DNA of 25,176 nucleotides from CAYTTA01 sp964440655. Its GTDB lineage: Bacteria; Bacteroidota; Rhodothermia; Balneolales; Balneolaceae. Positions 1-7,686 of this stretch are shown here, piece by piece. The position numbers and the translations under genes were made by a program. Where the stretch lies: the NCBI GenBank assembly GCA_964440655.1, contig CAYTTA010000037.1, positions 1-25,176 on the forward strand, read 5' to 3'. The notes under the pieces are model-generated. The model made no database searches. It was not told the origin of the DNA and saw nothing but the letters and a program-made list of their open reading frames with translations. The number at the start of each line of letters is the position of its first letter. Within the stretch, counting starts at the first letter, position 1.

Positions 1-157
1 CCAGCTGCTCCACCCCGCGGTGAGATTTTAAATGTAGGCATCATTTAAGCTGAAGTCAAGGCCTCTTTTCCTTTGAAGCCTCTCTCTGCCTGCGGATCTG
101 TCATTTATGCTCCCGAAATCCGTACCTTGTTTTCTTTTTCTCACGAAGGACGGCACC

Positions 158-1315
158 ATGTTCGATCAACCACTGATTCGCCAGTTCCAGCAGCTGGAGA
201 CCCCTTTTTTCTACTACGACCTTGAACTGTTACAACGAACCATCGATGCGGTTCGCATGCACGGGGTCTCGAAAGGGTATCACATCCACTACGCCATGAA
301 GGCGAACAACAATGACCGGATCCTGGAAGCGATGAGAGAGGCAGGTTTCGGGGTGGACTGCGTAAGCGGAAACGAGGTGGAAAAAGCGATCGAAGCGGGA
401 TTCTCCCCTGAAAGCATCGCCTTTGCCGGTGTTGGAAAAACCGACCGGGAGATCGAAACCGGACTTCGCCACAACATCTTTTCGTTCAACTGCGAATCCC
501 TCCAGGAGATCGAAGTTCTCGACGCTCTGGCCGGCCGCAACGGCAAAAAAGCACGGATCTCCCTCCGTATCAATCCCGATATCCGTGTGAATACGCACAA
601 ATATATCACCACGGGACAGAAGGAGAACAAATTCGGGATTCTGGCCGAGGATCTTCCCTCTCTGCTGGACCGGGCCGGCTCCTATACTCATCTGGAAATC
701 ACCGGAATCCATTTCCATATCGGATCGCAAATCCTTGAGCTCGGTTCATTCCGTGAGCTGTGCGAGACGGTAAACCAGCTGCAGGAGCTGATCGCCGGCC
801 GTGGTGTTACCCTCCAGCACATAAATGTGGGGGGCGGCCTCGGGATCGACTACCAGAGACCCGATGAGAATCCGGTTCCCGATTTTGAAGGCTACTTCGC
901 CCAGTTTCATCAACACCTGAAACTGCGCCCCGGCCAGCAGCTCCACTTTGAGCTTGGACGGAGCCTGGTGGGACAATGCGGCTCCCTGATCTCCAGGGTT
1001 CTCTACATCAAGCAGGCCCGCAACACCCGCTTTGCCATTGTTGATGCGGGGATGACCGAGCTGATCCGGCCCGCTCTCTATCAGGCAGAGCATCAGATCG
1101 GTGCGCTTACGTCGGACCGACCGGAGCAGCTATACAATGTGGTGGGACCGATCTGTGAATCGGCCGATACATTCCGGGAGGGAATCTCGCTGCCGGAACT
1201 GGAACGGGGGGATCTGATTGCGATCCGGAGCGCCGGAGCGTACGGTCAGGTGATGAGCAGCGACTACAATCTCAGGGACCGGGCGGCGGCCCGCTATTCG
1301 GACGAGTTCCGCTAA
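158..1315 (+). CDS. lysA: Diaminopimelate decarboxylase
   Basis: This PLP enzyme of fold type III decarboxylates meso-diaminopimelate to L-lysine, the last step of lysine synthesis, in the cytoplasm. The 385-residue protein shows the PLP lysine K48 in YAMKAN, the barrel motif HFHIGSQ (185-191), the phosphate-binding GGGLG (225-229), the active-site CESAD (333-337) and AYG (361-363). The C-terminus ends in SDEFR, as in short Bacteroidota LysA, so it is not truncated. An upstream ATG at 107 is in frame, but I chose 158 because GAAGGA (145-150) lies 7 nt before it and homology begins there. It is monocistronic as far as visible and converges on the dipeptidase gene. Confidence 0.95.
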   Translation: MFDQPLIRQFQQLETPFFYYDLELLQRTIDAVRMHGVSKGYHIHYAMKANNNDRILEAMREAGFGVDCVSGNEVEKAIEAGFSPESIAFAGVGKTDREIETGLRHNIFSFNCESLQEIEVLDALAGRNGKKARISLRINPDIRVNTHKYITTGQKENKFGILAEDLPSLLDRAGSYTHLEITGIHFHIGSQILELGSFRELCETVNQLQELIAGRGVTLQHINVGGGLGIDYQRPDENPVPDFEGYFAQFHQHLKLRPGQQLHFELGRSLVGQCGSLISRVLYIKQARNTRFAIVDAGMTELIRPALYQAEHQIGALTSDRPEQLYNVVGPICESADTFREGISLPELERGDLIAIRSAGAYGQVMSSDYNLRDRAAARYSDEFR

Positions 1316-1351
1316 GCGGGAGTCCGCAACGTTTGGACAACCGGCTCTTCC

Positions 1352-1374
1352 GGGGGTTCATTTGGGTAATCCCC
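1352..1374 (+). terminator. Possible hairpin terminator after lysA
   Basis: GGGGGTT (1352-1358) can pair with AATCCCC (1368-1374) around a 9-nt loop, using one G-U pair that forms only in the plus-strand RNA. It lies 36 nt after the lysA stop, between convergent genes. No T-tract follows, so intrinsic termination is uncertain. Confidence 0.3.
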
Positions 1375-1408
1375 CACCAGGTCCTGCGGATCTGTCCCAC
1401 ATCACATC

Positions 1409-2683
1409 CTATTGGTAATCTCCGATCACTGCTTCGGAGGGCGAACGCTCCCGCTGCAGACGGCGGGAAACCTCCTCCACCTCCCGCATCACCCGGAGAA
1501 CATTCAGCCCGGCGATCTTTTTCAGCTCCTGCTCGCTGTATCCGCGGCGGAGCAGCTCGGCAAAGAGATCGGGATAGGTCGTCACATCCTCCAGCCCTTC
1601 GGGCACCTGTGCGATTCCGTCAAAATCCCCCCCGATGCCGATATGATCGACACCGATCCGGCCCCGGATATAGTCGATGTGGTCAGCCACCTGATGCAGG
1701 GTCGCTACCGGAGCGGGATTGGTGCGGTTCCACTCCGCCATGCGGCTGCGGACCTCATCGGGCTGTCCCGGATAGAGCTCCGAGAGACGACGCCGCTCGG
1801 CGTTCTCGGCCGCATAGTGCAGACGGAGTTCTTCAGAGACGAAAGAGGGAACAAAGGTGACCATCACCACCCCGCCGGTCTCCCGGACCATGTCGAGCAC
1901 ATCGTCCGGTACATTCCTCACGTGGTCTGAAACCCCGCGCGCAGAGGAGTGGGAGAAGATGACCGGTGCTTCCGAAACATGGATGGCATCCCTCATTGTG
2001 GCCGGTGCAACATGGGAAAGATCGACAATCATCCCCAGACGGTTCATCTCCCGGACCACCTCTTCCCCGAACGGAGAAAGACCATCGTGTCTGGATTCAC
2101 CGGTGGAAGCATCCGCCCAGTCGAGGGTTCTTGAATGGGTGAGCGTCAGGTAGCGGGCGCCGAGGCTGTAGAACTGCCGAAGGGCACCCAGAGAGTTCCC
2201 GATCGAGTGCCCCCCCTCCATTCCGATAAGCGACGCAATCTTCCCACCGGCAAAAATCCGCTCCACATCATCGGCCGTTAGAGCCAGCTCAAAATGATCC
2301 GGATAGGATTCAATCATCCGGTGAACAAAATCGATCTGGTTGATGGTGTTCAGAACCGCTTCGCTCTCCTCCTGATTGGCCGCGACATAGACCGACCAGA
2401 ACTGCCCTCCCACCCGGCCTTCCCTCAGCCGGAGTATGTCGGTATGCATGGGAGGCTCCTGCCCTCTGGTGTCCATAAAATCGAGACGGGAGAGCTTGTG
2501 GTCGAACCGCATCTCATACTGCCAGGGGGCGTCGTTGTGCCCGTCAATGAGAGGGACCTCTTCGAGAATTCGCTCTGCCTGTTCCCGATAACTTTCCGTT
2601 CCGCTCTCCCGGGAGGCTTCCGCGCAGGAGACCAGGTGGAGCAGAAGAAGATTCAGCGCGATAAAAAGTGTCGTTTTCTTCAT
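1409..2683 (-). CDS. Membrane dipeptidase lipoprotein (peptidase M19)
   Basis: This is a zinc-dependent dipeptidase of the renal dipeptidase family, which cleaves dipeptides, often with a D-residue at the C-terminal position. The 424-residue protein starts with a lipoprotein signal (MKK, hydrophobic stretch, LVSC with the lipidated Cys20), so it should be membrane-anchored outside the cytoplasm. Metal-site motifs are all present: DGHND (H49, D51), the bridging Glu in GMEGGHS, the His residues of DLSHV and FSHSSARG, and the Asp of GGDFDG. The open frame extends upstream to 2764, but the start at 2683 is fixed by the signal peptide and by the preceding lipoprotein gene, whose TAA ends 2 bp before this ATG. 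The two genes look like one operon. Confidence 0.93.
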   Translation of the reverse strand: MKKTTLFIALNLLLLHLVSCAEASRESGTESYREQAERILEEVPLIDGHNDAPWQYEMRFDHKLSRLDFMDTRGQEPPMHTDILRLREGRVGGQFWSVYVAANQEESEAVLNTINQIDFVHRMIESYPDHFELALTADDVERIFAGGKIASLIGMEGGHSIGNSLGALRQFYSLGARYLTLTHSRTLDWADASTGESRHDGLSPFGEEVVREMNRLGMIVDLSHVAPATMRDAIHVSEAPVIFSHSSARGVSDHVRNVPDDVLDMVRETGGVVMVTFVPSFVSEELRLHYAAENAERRRLSELYPGQPDEVRSRMAEWNRTNPAPVATLHQVADHIDYIRGRIGVDHIGIGGDFDGIAQVPEGLEDVTTYPDLFAELLRRGYSEQELKKIAGLNVLRVMREVEEVSRRLQRERSPSEAVIGDYQ

Positions 2684-2685
2684 GG

Positions 2686-3951
2686 TTATTGAGCCGATTG
2701 GGTATGATCCTGGTAAGGATAGAGAAGGGTTCGGGTCTGAATGATGGGATCGGTCTGGGTCCATGCTACCAGCACACCCTCCTCCAGTCCAACCAGGGTG
2801 GGTGATCCGCTCAGTTCAAGCGGGGAGGTCGCCCCCAGGTTGACGGGCTCACCGATCGGGCCGGACGGACCGAAGGGCTGGAGCACGACATTGGCGAGGC
2901 TGGATCCCATCCGCAGCCAGACTGCCCGGAAGGTGCCGTCGGGTGCCGATGTCACATCGATTCTCCTGTAACCCGACATCGTACCGATCCGGACCGGCGC
3001 GGCAAACGACTCTCCCCGATCTTCGGAAAAGGCCGCCCGTACCAGACGGGACGGGTTACGGGAGAGCAGGCCGGTCGATTCCGCAGATTCCGCAGATTCC
3101 GCCTCTGCCCTGTCGGTCCGCCCTTCCGATTGTGCCGGGTCAACCGTTTCACTCCAGATCACAACCACCCTGCCCTGCTCACCATCCGCATCTGCCAGAG
3201 CCGGGGTGAATGGATCACCGATTGCCCCTTCATGGACCGTTGCCGGTGTTCCCCATTGATCCTGAACAGGATCGTACGCCGCCAGACGGATCCGGCGCCT
3301 CTCCCCTTCACACTCCTCCCAGAGAGCCAGAACAGACCCGCCCGATCGGATCAGGTCTGTCGTCCCCTCCTCGCAAAGAGACCCGGCGGGAGGGTCGATC
3401 CGTGCGAAAGTCCCGTCCGGCCGGACAAGTGCCGCCTTCAGCCCCTCCTCATCCGCCTGGATGGCCAGAACAGATTCCGGACCTGCCGGAATCATGGAGA
3501 AGGAGAAGGGGCGGGCAGGCGGAAAAGGGAAGACATGGTACCAGTTTCTCTCCCCTGCCGGTATGGAGATATGGAGCTGCTGCTGCCCGCCGTCAGGGTA
3601 CCCCATATACCACCTGAGCCAGGCGAACGCCACCTCATCACCCATCGGAGCCACAACGGGAGGGAGACGCCAGTCAAAAACCGGATCACCACCCACATTT
3701 ACCGTTGTCGGCTGCTGCCATCTTCCCTGATCTCTTACGGTGTACTGCAATGCATAAAACTGCTCGTCCAGTCCGCTGATCCAGCTCATATAGAACCGGT
3801 TGCCATCCGGAGAATAGAGAACAGGATAGCGGCTTCCGTTTGCTGTCGGGTTGCTGATGGTGAAACGCAAGTCGGAACGCTGCCTTGATTCCGAACAGGA
3901 GAAAAGAACCGGAATGAAGAGCAGCAGAAAAATCAACCGGATCGTTTTCAT
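2686..3951 (-). CDS. Lipoprotein with sialidase/BNR-like beta-propeller character
   Basis: I do not recognise a specific family. The 421-residue protein has a clear lipoprotein signal (MKTIRL, hydrophobic core, LFSC with Cys19), so it is probably exported and lipid-anchored. The body has recurring blade-like units of the exo-sialidase/BNR type: a pattern of value, W and aromatic residues (FAWLRW, ALWEEC, VIWSE, AVWLR, VAWTQ), including SEDRGESFAAPVRI, which looks like an Asp-box. No catalytic sialidase set (Arg triad, FRIP) was found, so a binding or scaffold role is as likely as an enzyme. An acidic Ser-Ala-Glu repeat sits between blades. A TTG one codon upstream (3954) is also open; the ATG at 3951 is preferred. 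It is first in an apparent operon with the M19 dipeptidase. Confidence 0.75.
   Translation of the reverse strand: MKTIRLIFLLLFIPVLFSCSESRQRSDLRFTISNPTANGSRYPVLYSPDGNRFYMSWISGLDEQFYALQYTVRDQGRWQQPTTVNVGGDPVFDWRLPPVVAPMGDEVAFAWLRWYMGYPDGGQQQLHISIPAGERNWYHVFPFPPARPFSFSMIPAGPESVLAIQADEEGLKAALVRPDGTFARIDPPAGSLCEEGTTDLIRSGGSVLALWEECEGERRRIRLAAYDPVQDQWGTPATVHEGAIGDPFTPALADADGEQGRVVVIWSETVDPAQSEGRTDRAEAESAESAESTGLLSRNPSRLVRAAFSEDRGESFAAPVRIGTMSGYRRIDVTSAPDGTFRAVWLRMGSSLANVVLQPFGPSGPIGEPVNLGATSPLELSGSPTLVGLEEGVLVAWTQTDPIIQTRTLLYPYQDHTQSAQ
3077..3103. repeat. Three tandem 9-bp units inside the lipoprotein gene
   Basis: The plus strand reads GATTCCGCA twice and then GATTCCGCC. Read on the coding (minus) strand, this gives repeated Ala-Glu-Ser codons in an acidic linker between propeller-like blades. 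Because 9 is a multiple of 3, copy-number changes would keep the frame. Confidence 0.8.
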
Positions 3952-4112
3952 CAACTGTGTGATTATTTTGTTGATTCCATGTTATAGCAAACCTGCAGAG
4001 CAGGGGTCGGCCCCGGTTCAGAGGCACCCTGAAGGCAGACAATGTAGGAATATTTTTCCGAACCTCCTGCCGGCGCGCTCAAACCGATGACCCGAATCCG
4101 CCCGGTTTTTCC

Positions 4113-4120
4113 TATTTTTG
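4113..4120 (+). promoter_or_regulatory. TAnnTTTG box just before the ABC-F gene
   Basis: TATTTTTG matches the Bacteroidota -7 consensus TAnnTTTG exactly. With the usual distance, the transcript would start around 4124-4127, at or next to the GTG start at 4127, implying a nearly leaderless mRNA. I see no TTG box at the expected distance upstream, so this rests on one element only. Confidence 0.35.
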
Positions 4121-4126
4121 ACTCCT

Positions 4127-6187
4127 GTGTTACAGATCAGCAACATAACGCTCCATTTGGGAGAACGCAGACTCTTTGACGGGATCAGCACCCTCATCAA
4201 TCCCGGTGAACGGGTTGGCCTGACCGGTCCCAACGGTGCCGGCAAATCTACGCTGCTCCGTGTGATCGCGGGAGAGCAGCAGCCGGACGAGGGGGATGTT
4301 GTTCTTTCCGGAAGTGCCTCTGTCGGCTACCTCCCGCAGGACGGAGTGCCACCCGATCCGGAACGGAGTGTGATGGAGGAGGTGGAACAGGCGTTCGAGG
4401 AGATCGGACGCCTCCATGAAGAGGCCGAACGACTCCAGGAGGAGCTGAAACATCTGGACCCGGAAAGCGGCGACTACCGGAAAACGCTTGAACGTTTCGG
4501 GGAGGTGCAGAGCCGGCTGGATCATTCCGGTGCCTGGACGCTCCATGCCGAGATCGAGCGGGTGCTGTCGGGACTCGGTTTCCGCCCGGAGGATTTCGAA
4601 CGCCCCACATCGGAGTTCAGCGGGGGGTGGCTCATGAGGATCGCACTGGCCAAACTGCTCCTTAAGAAACCGACCTTTCTCCTGCTGGACGAACCGACCA
4701 ACCACCTCGATATCGAGTCTCTCCAGTGGCTCGAGCACTTTCTGGAGAGTTATGAGGGGGCGATCGTTGTGGTCTCCCACGACCGGGCATTTCTTGACTC
4801 CCTGACACGAAGAACCCTGAACCTTGATCGGGGCGAGCTCAGGGAGTACGCCGGCAACTACTCTTTCTTTGAAAAGAAGAGTGCGGAGGAGCAGGAGCTC
4901 CTGCGCCGGAAATATGAGAATCAGCAGAAAGAGCTCCGGCAGACCGAAGAGTTCATCGAGCGGTTCCGCTACAAGGCGACCAAGGCAAAGCAGGTCCAGA
5001 GCCGGATACGGATGCTCGAAAAACTGGACCGGATCGAACTGGATGACAGTCAGGAGGAGATCTCCTTCCGCTTTCCGGCTCCCGAACGGAGCGGACGCAT
5101 CGTGATGGAGCTGAAGAATGTAACCAAACGCTACGGGGAGCAGACCGTCTTCTCCGGAGTGGATTACCAGGTGGAGCGGGGAGACAGGATTGCGGTTGTC
5201 GGCCCGAACGGTGCGGGGAAATCGACTCTGATCCGGATCCTGGCGGGTCTGGAACCGGTGACTTCCGGGGAGAGGGTTGTCGGCTACAACGTGACTCCAT
5301 CCTACTTTGCCCAGCACCAGGCGGAGGAGCTCGACCTCTCTCTGGATGTGCTGGAGGTTCTGCGGCAGGCCGCTCCTCCGATGGGAGAATCCGCCCTCAG
5401 AACCCTCCTTGGCAGTTTTCTCTTTGAGGGGGACGATGTCTTCAAGAAGGTGAGGGTTCTTTCCGGCGGTGAGAAGAGCCGGCTGGCGCTGGCCCGGATG
5501 CTTGCCGACCCCGGAAACTTCATCATCCTCGACGAGCCGACAAACCATCTCGACATGCAGTCGAAGCGGATGCTTCAGCAGGCTCTTCAGCAGTTTGAGG
5601 GTACCTATATGATTGTCTCCCACGACCGGGCCTTCCTCGATCCGATTGTCAACAAGACACTGGAGGTTCAGCCCGGCCGGATCCGGACCTGGCTGGGGAA
5701 TGTGAGCTGGTACCTGGAGAAGAGGCGGGAGATGGAAGTGACGGGAAACAGTACCGGAAGCAGCGCCGGGAGTGGCGGCAATCACCGGCCGACAACAGCC
5801 TCTTCCGAGCGGGCCGGTGTAGCGGCATCCGCCGGGGACTCCATCACTCCGGACGGATCAGCCACTTCTTCCGGAAAGAACAGGAGCGGACTGACCCGGA
5901 AGGAGGAGAGACGTCTGGAGGCGGTCCGCCGGCAGGAGCTCTACCGGAAGGTCAGACCTCTCAAGAAAAGACTCCGTACGCTGGAAGAGGAGATTGAGCA
6001 GATGGAGGCCCGGAAACAGGAGATTGAAACCGCCATGGCCGATCCCTCATTCTATGAAGATGCAGACCGGGTGAAAGAGACCACCCTCGAGTACGACCGG
6101 ATTAGAAAAGAGCTGGCCGCGGGCTACTCCAAATGGGAGGAGCTGGCGGGACGGATCGAATTTGCCGAACAGGAGCTGGACTCCTGA
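4127..6187 (+). CDS. ABC-F family ATPase (ribosome-associated, Uup/YdiF-like)
   Basis: ABC-F proteins are soluble twin ATPases that act on the ribosome rather than in transport. The 686 residues contain two ABC domains without membrane segments. Domain 1 has Walker A GPNGAGKST (34-42), signature FSGGW (164-168) and LLDEPTNHLD (186-195). Domain 2 has Walker A GPNGAGKST (359-367), signature LSGGE (445-449) and ILDEPTNHLD (467-476). The basic, helical interdomain linker (about 245-305, with RYKATKAKQVQSR) is the family's P-site tRNA-contacting region. A Ser/Gly/Thr-rich spacer (539-590) leads to a C-terminal coiled coil (595-686), as in Uup and related proteins. I chose GTG 4127 because homology starts at MLQISNI; TTG 4118 is an in-frame alternative. 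No resistance function can be assigned. Confidence 0.93.
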   Translation: MLQISNITLHLGERRLFDGISTLINPGERVGLTGPNGAGKSTLLRVIAGEQQPDEGDVVLSGSASVGYLPQDGVPPDPERSVMEEVEQAFEEIGRLHEEAERLQEELKHLDPESGDYRKTLERFGEVQSRLDHSGAWTLHAEIERVLSGLGFRPEDFERPTSEFSGGWLMRIALAKLLLKKPTFLLLDEPTNHLDIESLQWLEHFLESYEGAIVVVSHDRAFLDSLTRRTLNLDRGELREYAGNYSFFEKKSAEEQELLRRKYENQQKELRQTEEFIERFRYKATKAKQVQSRIRMLEKLDRIELDDSQEEISFRFPAPERSGRIVMELKNVTKRYGEQTVFSGVDYQVERGDRIAVVGPNGAGKSTLIRILAGLEPVTSGERVVGYNVTPSYFAQHQAEELDLSLDVLEVLRQAAPPMGESALRTLLGSFLFEGDDVFKKVRVLSGGEKSRLALARMLADPGNFIILDEPTNHLDMQSKRMLQQALQQFEGTYMIVSHDRAFLDPIVNKTLEVQPGRIRTWLGNVSWYLEKRREMEVTGNSTGSSAGSGGNHRPTTASSERAGVAASAGDSITPDGSATSSGKNRSGLTRKEERRLEAVRRQELYRKVRPLKKRLRTLEEEIEQMEARKQEIETAMADPSFYEDADRVKETTLEYDRIRKELAAGYSKWEELAGRIEFAEQELDS

Positions 6188-6207
6188 TCCCGGGGTATTC
6201 CGGGATC
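6186..6207. terminator. Perfect 8-bp inverted repeat between convergent genes
   Basis: GATCCCGG (6186-6193) and CCGGGATC (6200-6207) flank a 6-nt loop. The repeat overlaps the ABC-F stop codon and fills most of the 27-bp gap before the aminotransferase stop. The stem is symmetric and could stop transcription from both sides; there is no T-tract on either strand. Confidence 0.5.
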
Positions 6208-6214
6208 TCCGGCT

Positions 6215-7390
6215 CTACAGGATGCGATTGATCTGACGAACCGCCTGGCGGATGCGGTGATTGTTCTCCACCAGGCTCATCCGGATAAACCCTTCGCCAT
6301 CCGGCCCGAACCCGATACCCGGGGAGACCAGCACCTCCGCCTCATCGAGAAGCCATTCGCTGAACTTCAGGGAGCCCATCTCCCGGTATTTCTCCGGAAT
6401 CGGTGCCCAGACAAACATGGCCCCGCGGGTCCGCGGGATCTCCCAGCCGGAGCGCATCAGCCCGTCCAGAAGAAGATCCCTGCGCTCTTCATACTTCCGG
6501 GCAACCTGGCTGACCTGATCACCTGTGTGTCGCAGAGCGGTGATGGCTGCCACCTGGATGGGGGTGAAAAGACCGTAATCGAAGAAGGATTTGATCCGTG
6601 ACAGAAGCGCGACCACCTCGGCATTCCCGATGCAGAATCCGCACCGCCAGCCCGCCATGTTGTAGGACTTGCTCATGGTGAAGAACTCCACAGCCAGCTC
6701 CTTGGCTCCCTCCACCTGAAGGATGCTGGGAGCCTGGTAGTCGCCGAAAGTAATATCCTTGTATGCGAAGTCGTGGATGATGAAGACGCCATTTTCCCGG
6801 CACCAGGGCACGATCTTCTCGAAGAAGGAGAGATCCACTGTGGTTCCGGTCGGATTGTGCGGGAAATTGAGAATGATCACCTTGGGGGGGGCTTCCAGCT
6901 CTTCCAGACTCCGGATGAACTCATCCGCATCGTCCGTAATCGGAACATTGACAACACGGGCATCGGCGATGATCACACAGTAGTGATGGATGGGGAAGTA
7001 GGGTTCGGGAACCACGGCCACATCACCCGGCCCCAACAGGGCAAGAGCCAGATGGGAGAGCCCCTCCTTGCTGCCGATGGTGACAATGACCTCCCGTTCC
7101 GGCTCCAGATCCACATCGTAGAGCTCCTTGTAGTGGTCGGCCACCGCTTTGAGCAGGTTGGGCAGACCGGTGGCACTCCGGGTGTAGCGATGCGCTTTCT
7201 CATCCTCCACCACATCGTGGATCTTCTGGACCGTCTCGGCCGGCGAGGGCATGTCCGGATTTCCCATCCCGAAATCGATGATGTCAATCCCCCGGCTTCT
7301 TCGCCGGTATTTCTCCTCGTTGAGTCTGCCAAACAGATAGTGGGGCAGTTTTTCCATCCTTGCGGATGGTTTTACTGGAAGTCCGCTCAT
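6215..7390 (-). CDS. alaC: Class I/II aminotransferase, AlaC-type (glutamate-pyruvate transaminase)
   Basis: This PLP aminotransferase closely follows E. coli AlaC along its length: MGNPD, YTRSATGLPNL, TIGSKEGLSHLALALL, NFPHNPTG, HDFAYKDI, the PLP lysine in FFTMSKSYNMAGWRCGF, FTPIQVAAI, MFVWAPIPEKY, VSPGIGFG and a final carboxylate-binding Arg in FIRMSL. AlaC makes alanine from pyruvate with glutamate as donor. Length is 391 residues (E. coli 412). The main alternative is LL-diaminopimelate aminotransferase (DapL), a close relative, but the AlaC-like wording is much stronger. The start at 7390 lacks a Shine-Dalgarno; M12 would be an alternative. It is divergent from gltX and converges on the ABC-F gene. 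Confidence 0.88.
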   Translation of the reverse strand: MSGLPVKPSARMEKLPHYLFGRLNEEKYRRRSRGIDIIDFGMGNPDMPSPAETVQKIHDVVEDEKAHRYTRSATGLPNLLKAVADHYKELYDVDLEPEREVIVTIGSKEGLSHLALALLGPGDVAVVPEPYFPIHHYCVIIADARVVNVPITDDADEFIRSLEELEAPPKVIILNFPHNPTGTTVDLSFFEKIVPWCRENGVFIIHDFAYKDITFGDYQAPSILQVEGAKELAVEFFTMSKSYNMAGWRCGFCIGNAEVVALLSRIKSFFDYGLFTPIQVAAITALRHTGDQVSQVARKYEERRDLLLDGLMRSGWEIPRTRGAMFVWAPIPEKYREMGSLKFSEWLLDEAEVLVSPGIGFGPDGEGFIRMSLVENNHRIRQAVRQINRIL

Positions 7391-7522
7391 GTAAACCGAA
7401 ACTTATGTCTCTTTACCGGCTCAAGTACTTGCTCAGCTGAAAACTCAATTCACCTCAGCACGATCAGCCGCCGGAACTGGATAATGGGTTTGCCGCAACC
7501 GGATGATTTCCGGGGTCGGATA

Positions 7523-7563
7523 CCGGAAAGGCGGATCTGTAAATGGGTGATCCGCCCCGCCGG
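7523..7563. promoter_or_regulatory. Extended inverted repeat in the alaC-gltX divergent region
   Basis: GGCGGATC (7530-7537) and GATCCGCC (7549-7556) form a perfect 8-bp inverted repeat with an 11-nt spacer. CCGG at 7523-7526 and 7560-7563 extends it after a 3-by-3 internal loop. It lies upstream of the gltX promoter candidate, in a 296-bp gap between divergent genes, so an operator or a structured RNA are both possible. The gap otherwise holds a short direct repeat (AAGGTAC twice, about 7578-7593) and no ORF I would call. Confidence 0.4.
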
Positions 7564-7622
7564 AAATCGCGCTGCAAGGTACTGAAGGTACGGGTTTTCC
7601 CAATAAACTCTATGAGATTCGG

Positions 7623-7652
7623 TTGGCCTTCGAGCGGAAATCCTGCTATTTT
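7623..7652 (+). promoter_or_regulatory. Candidate gltX promoter
   Basis: TTG (7623-7625) is followed after 21 nt by TATTTT (7647-7652). This is the spacing seen at both tRNA promoters here. The predicted start is near 7659, leaving a leader of about 28 nt before the gltX ATG. Confidence 0.5.
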
Positions 7653-7686
7653 TTACTGTTTGCGGCCCGAACCCGAAACTTCTACC

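Noticed and set aside
1..48. Possible end of an upstream gene (plus frame ending TAA at 46-48) or start of a leftward gene (ATG at 44)
   Set aside because: Only about 15 codons are visible in either direction, and both frames are equally plausible, so neither can be called.
4130..5785. 551-codon minus-strand frame opposite the ABC-F gene
   Set aside because: It is a long shadow frame in G+C-rich coding DNA. The plus strand encodes a complete ABC-F protein with all motifs, and the minus frame has no recognisable domain.
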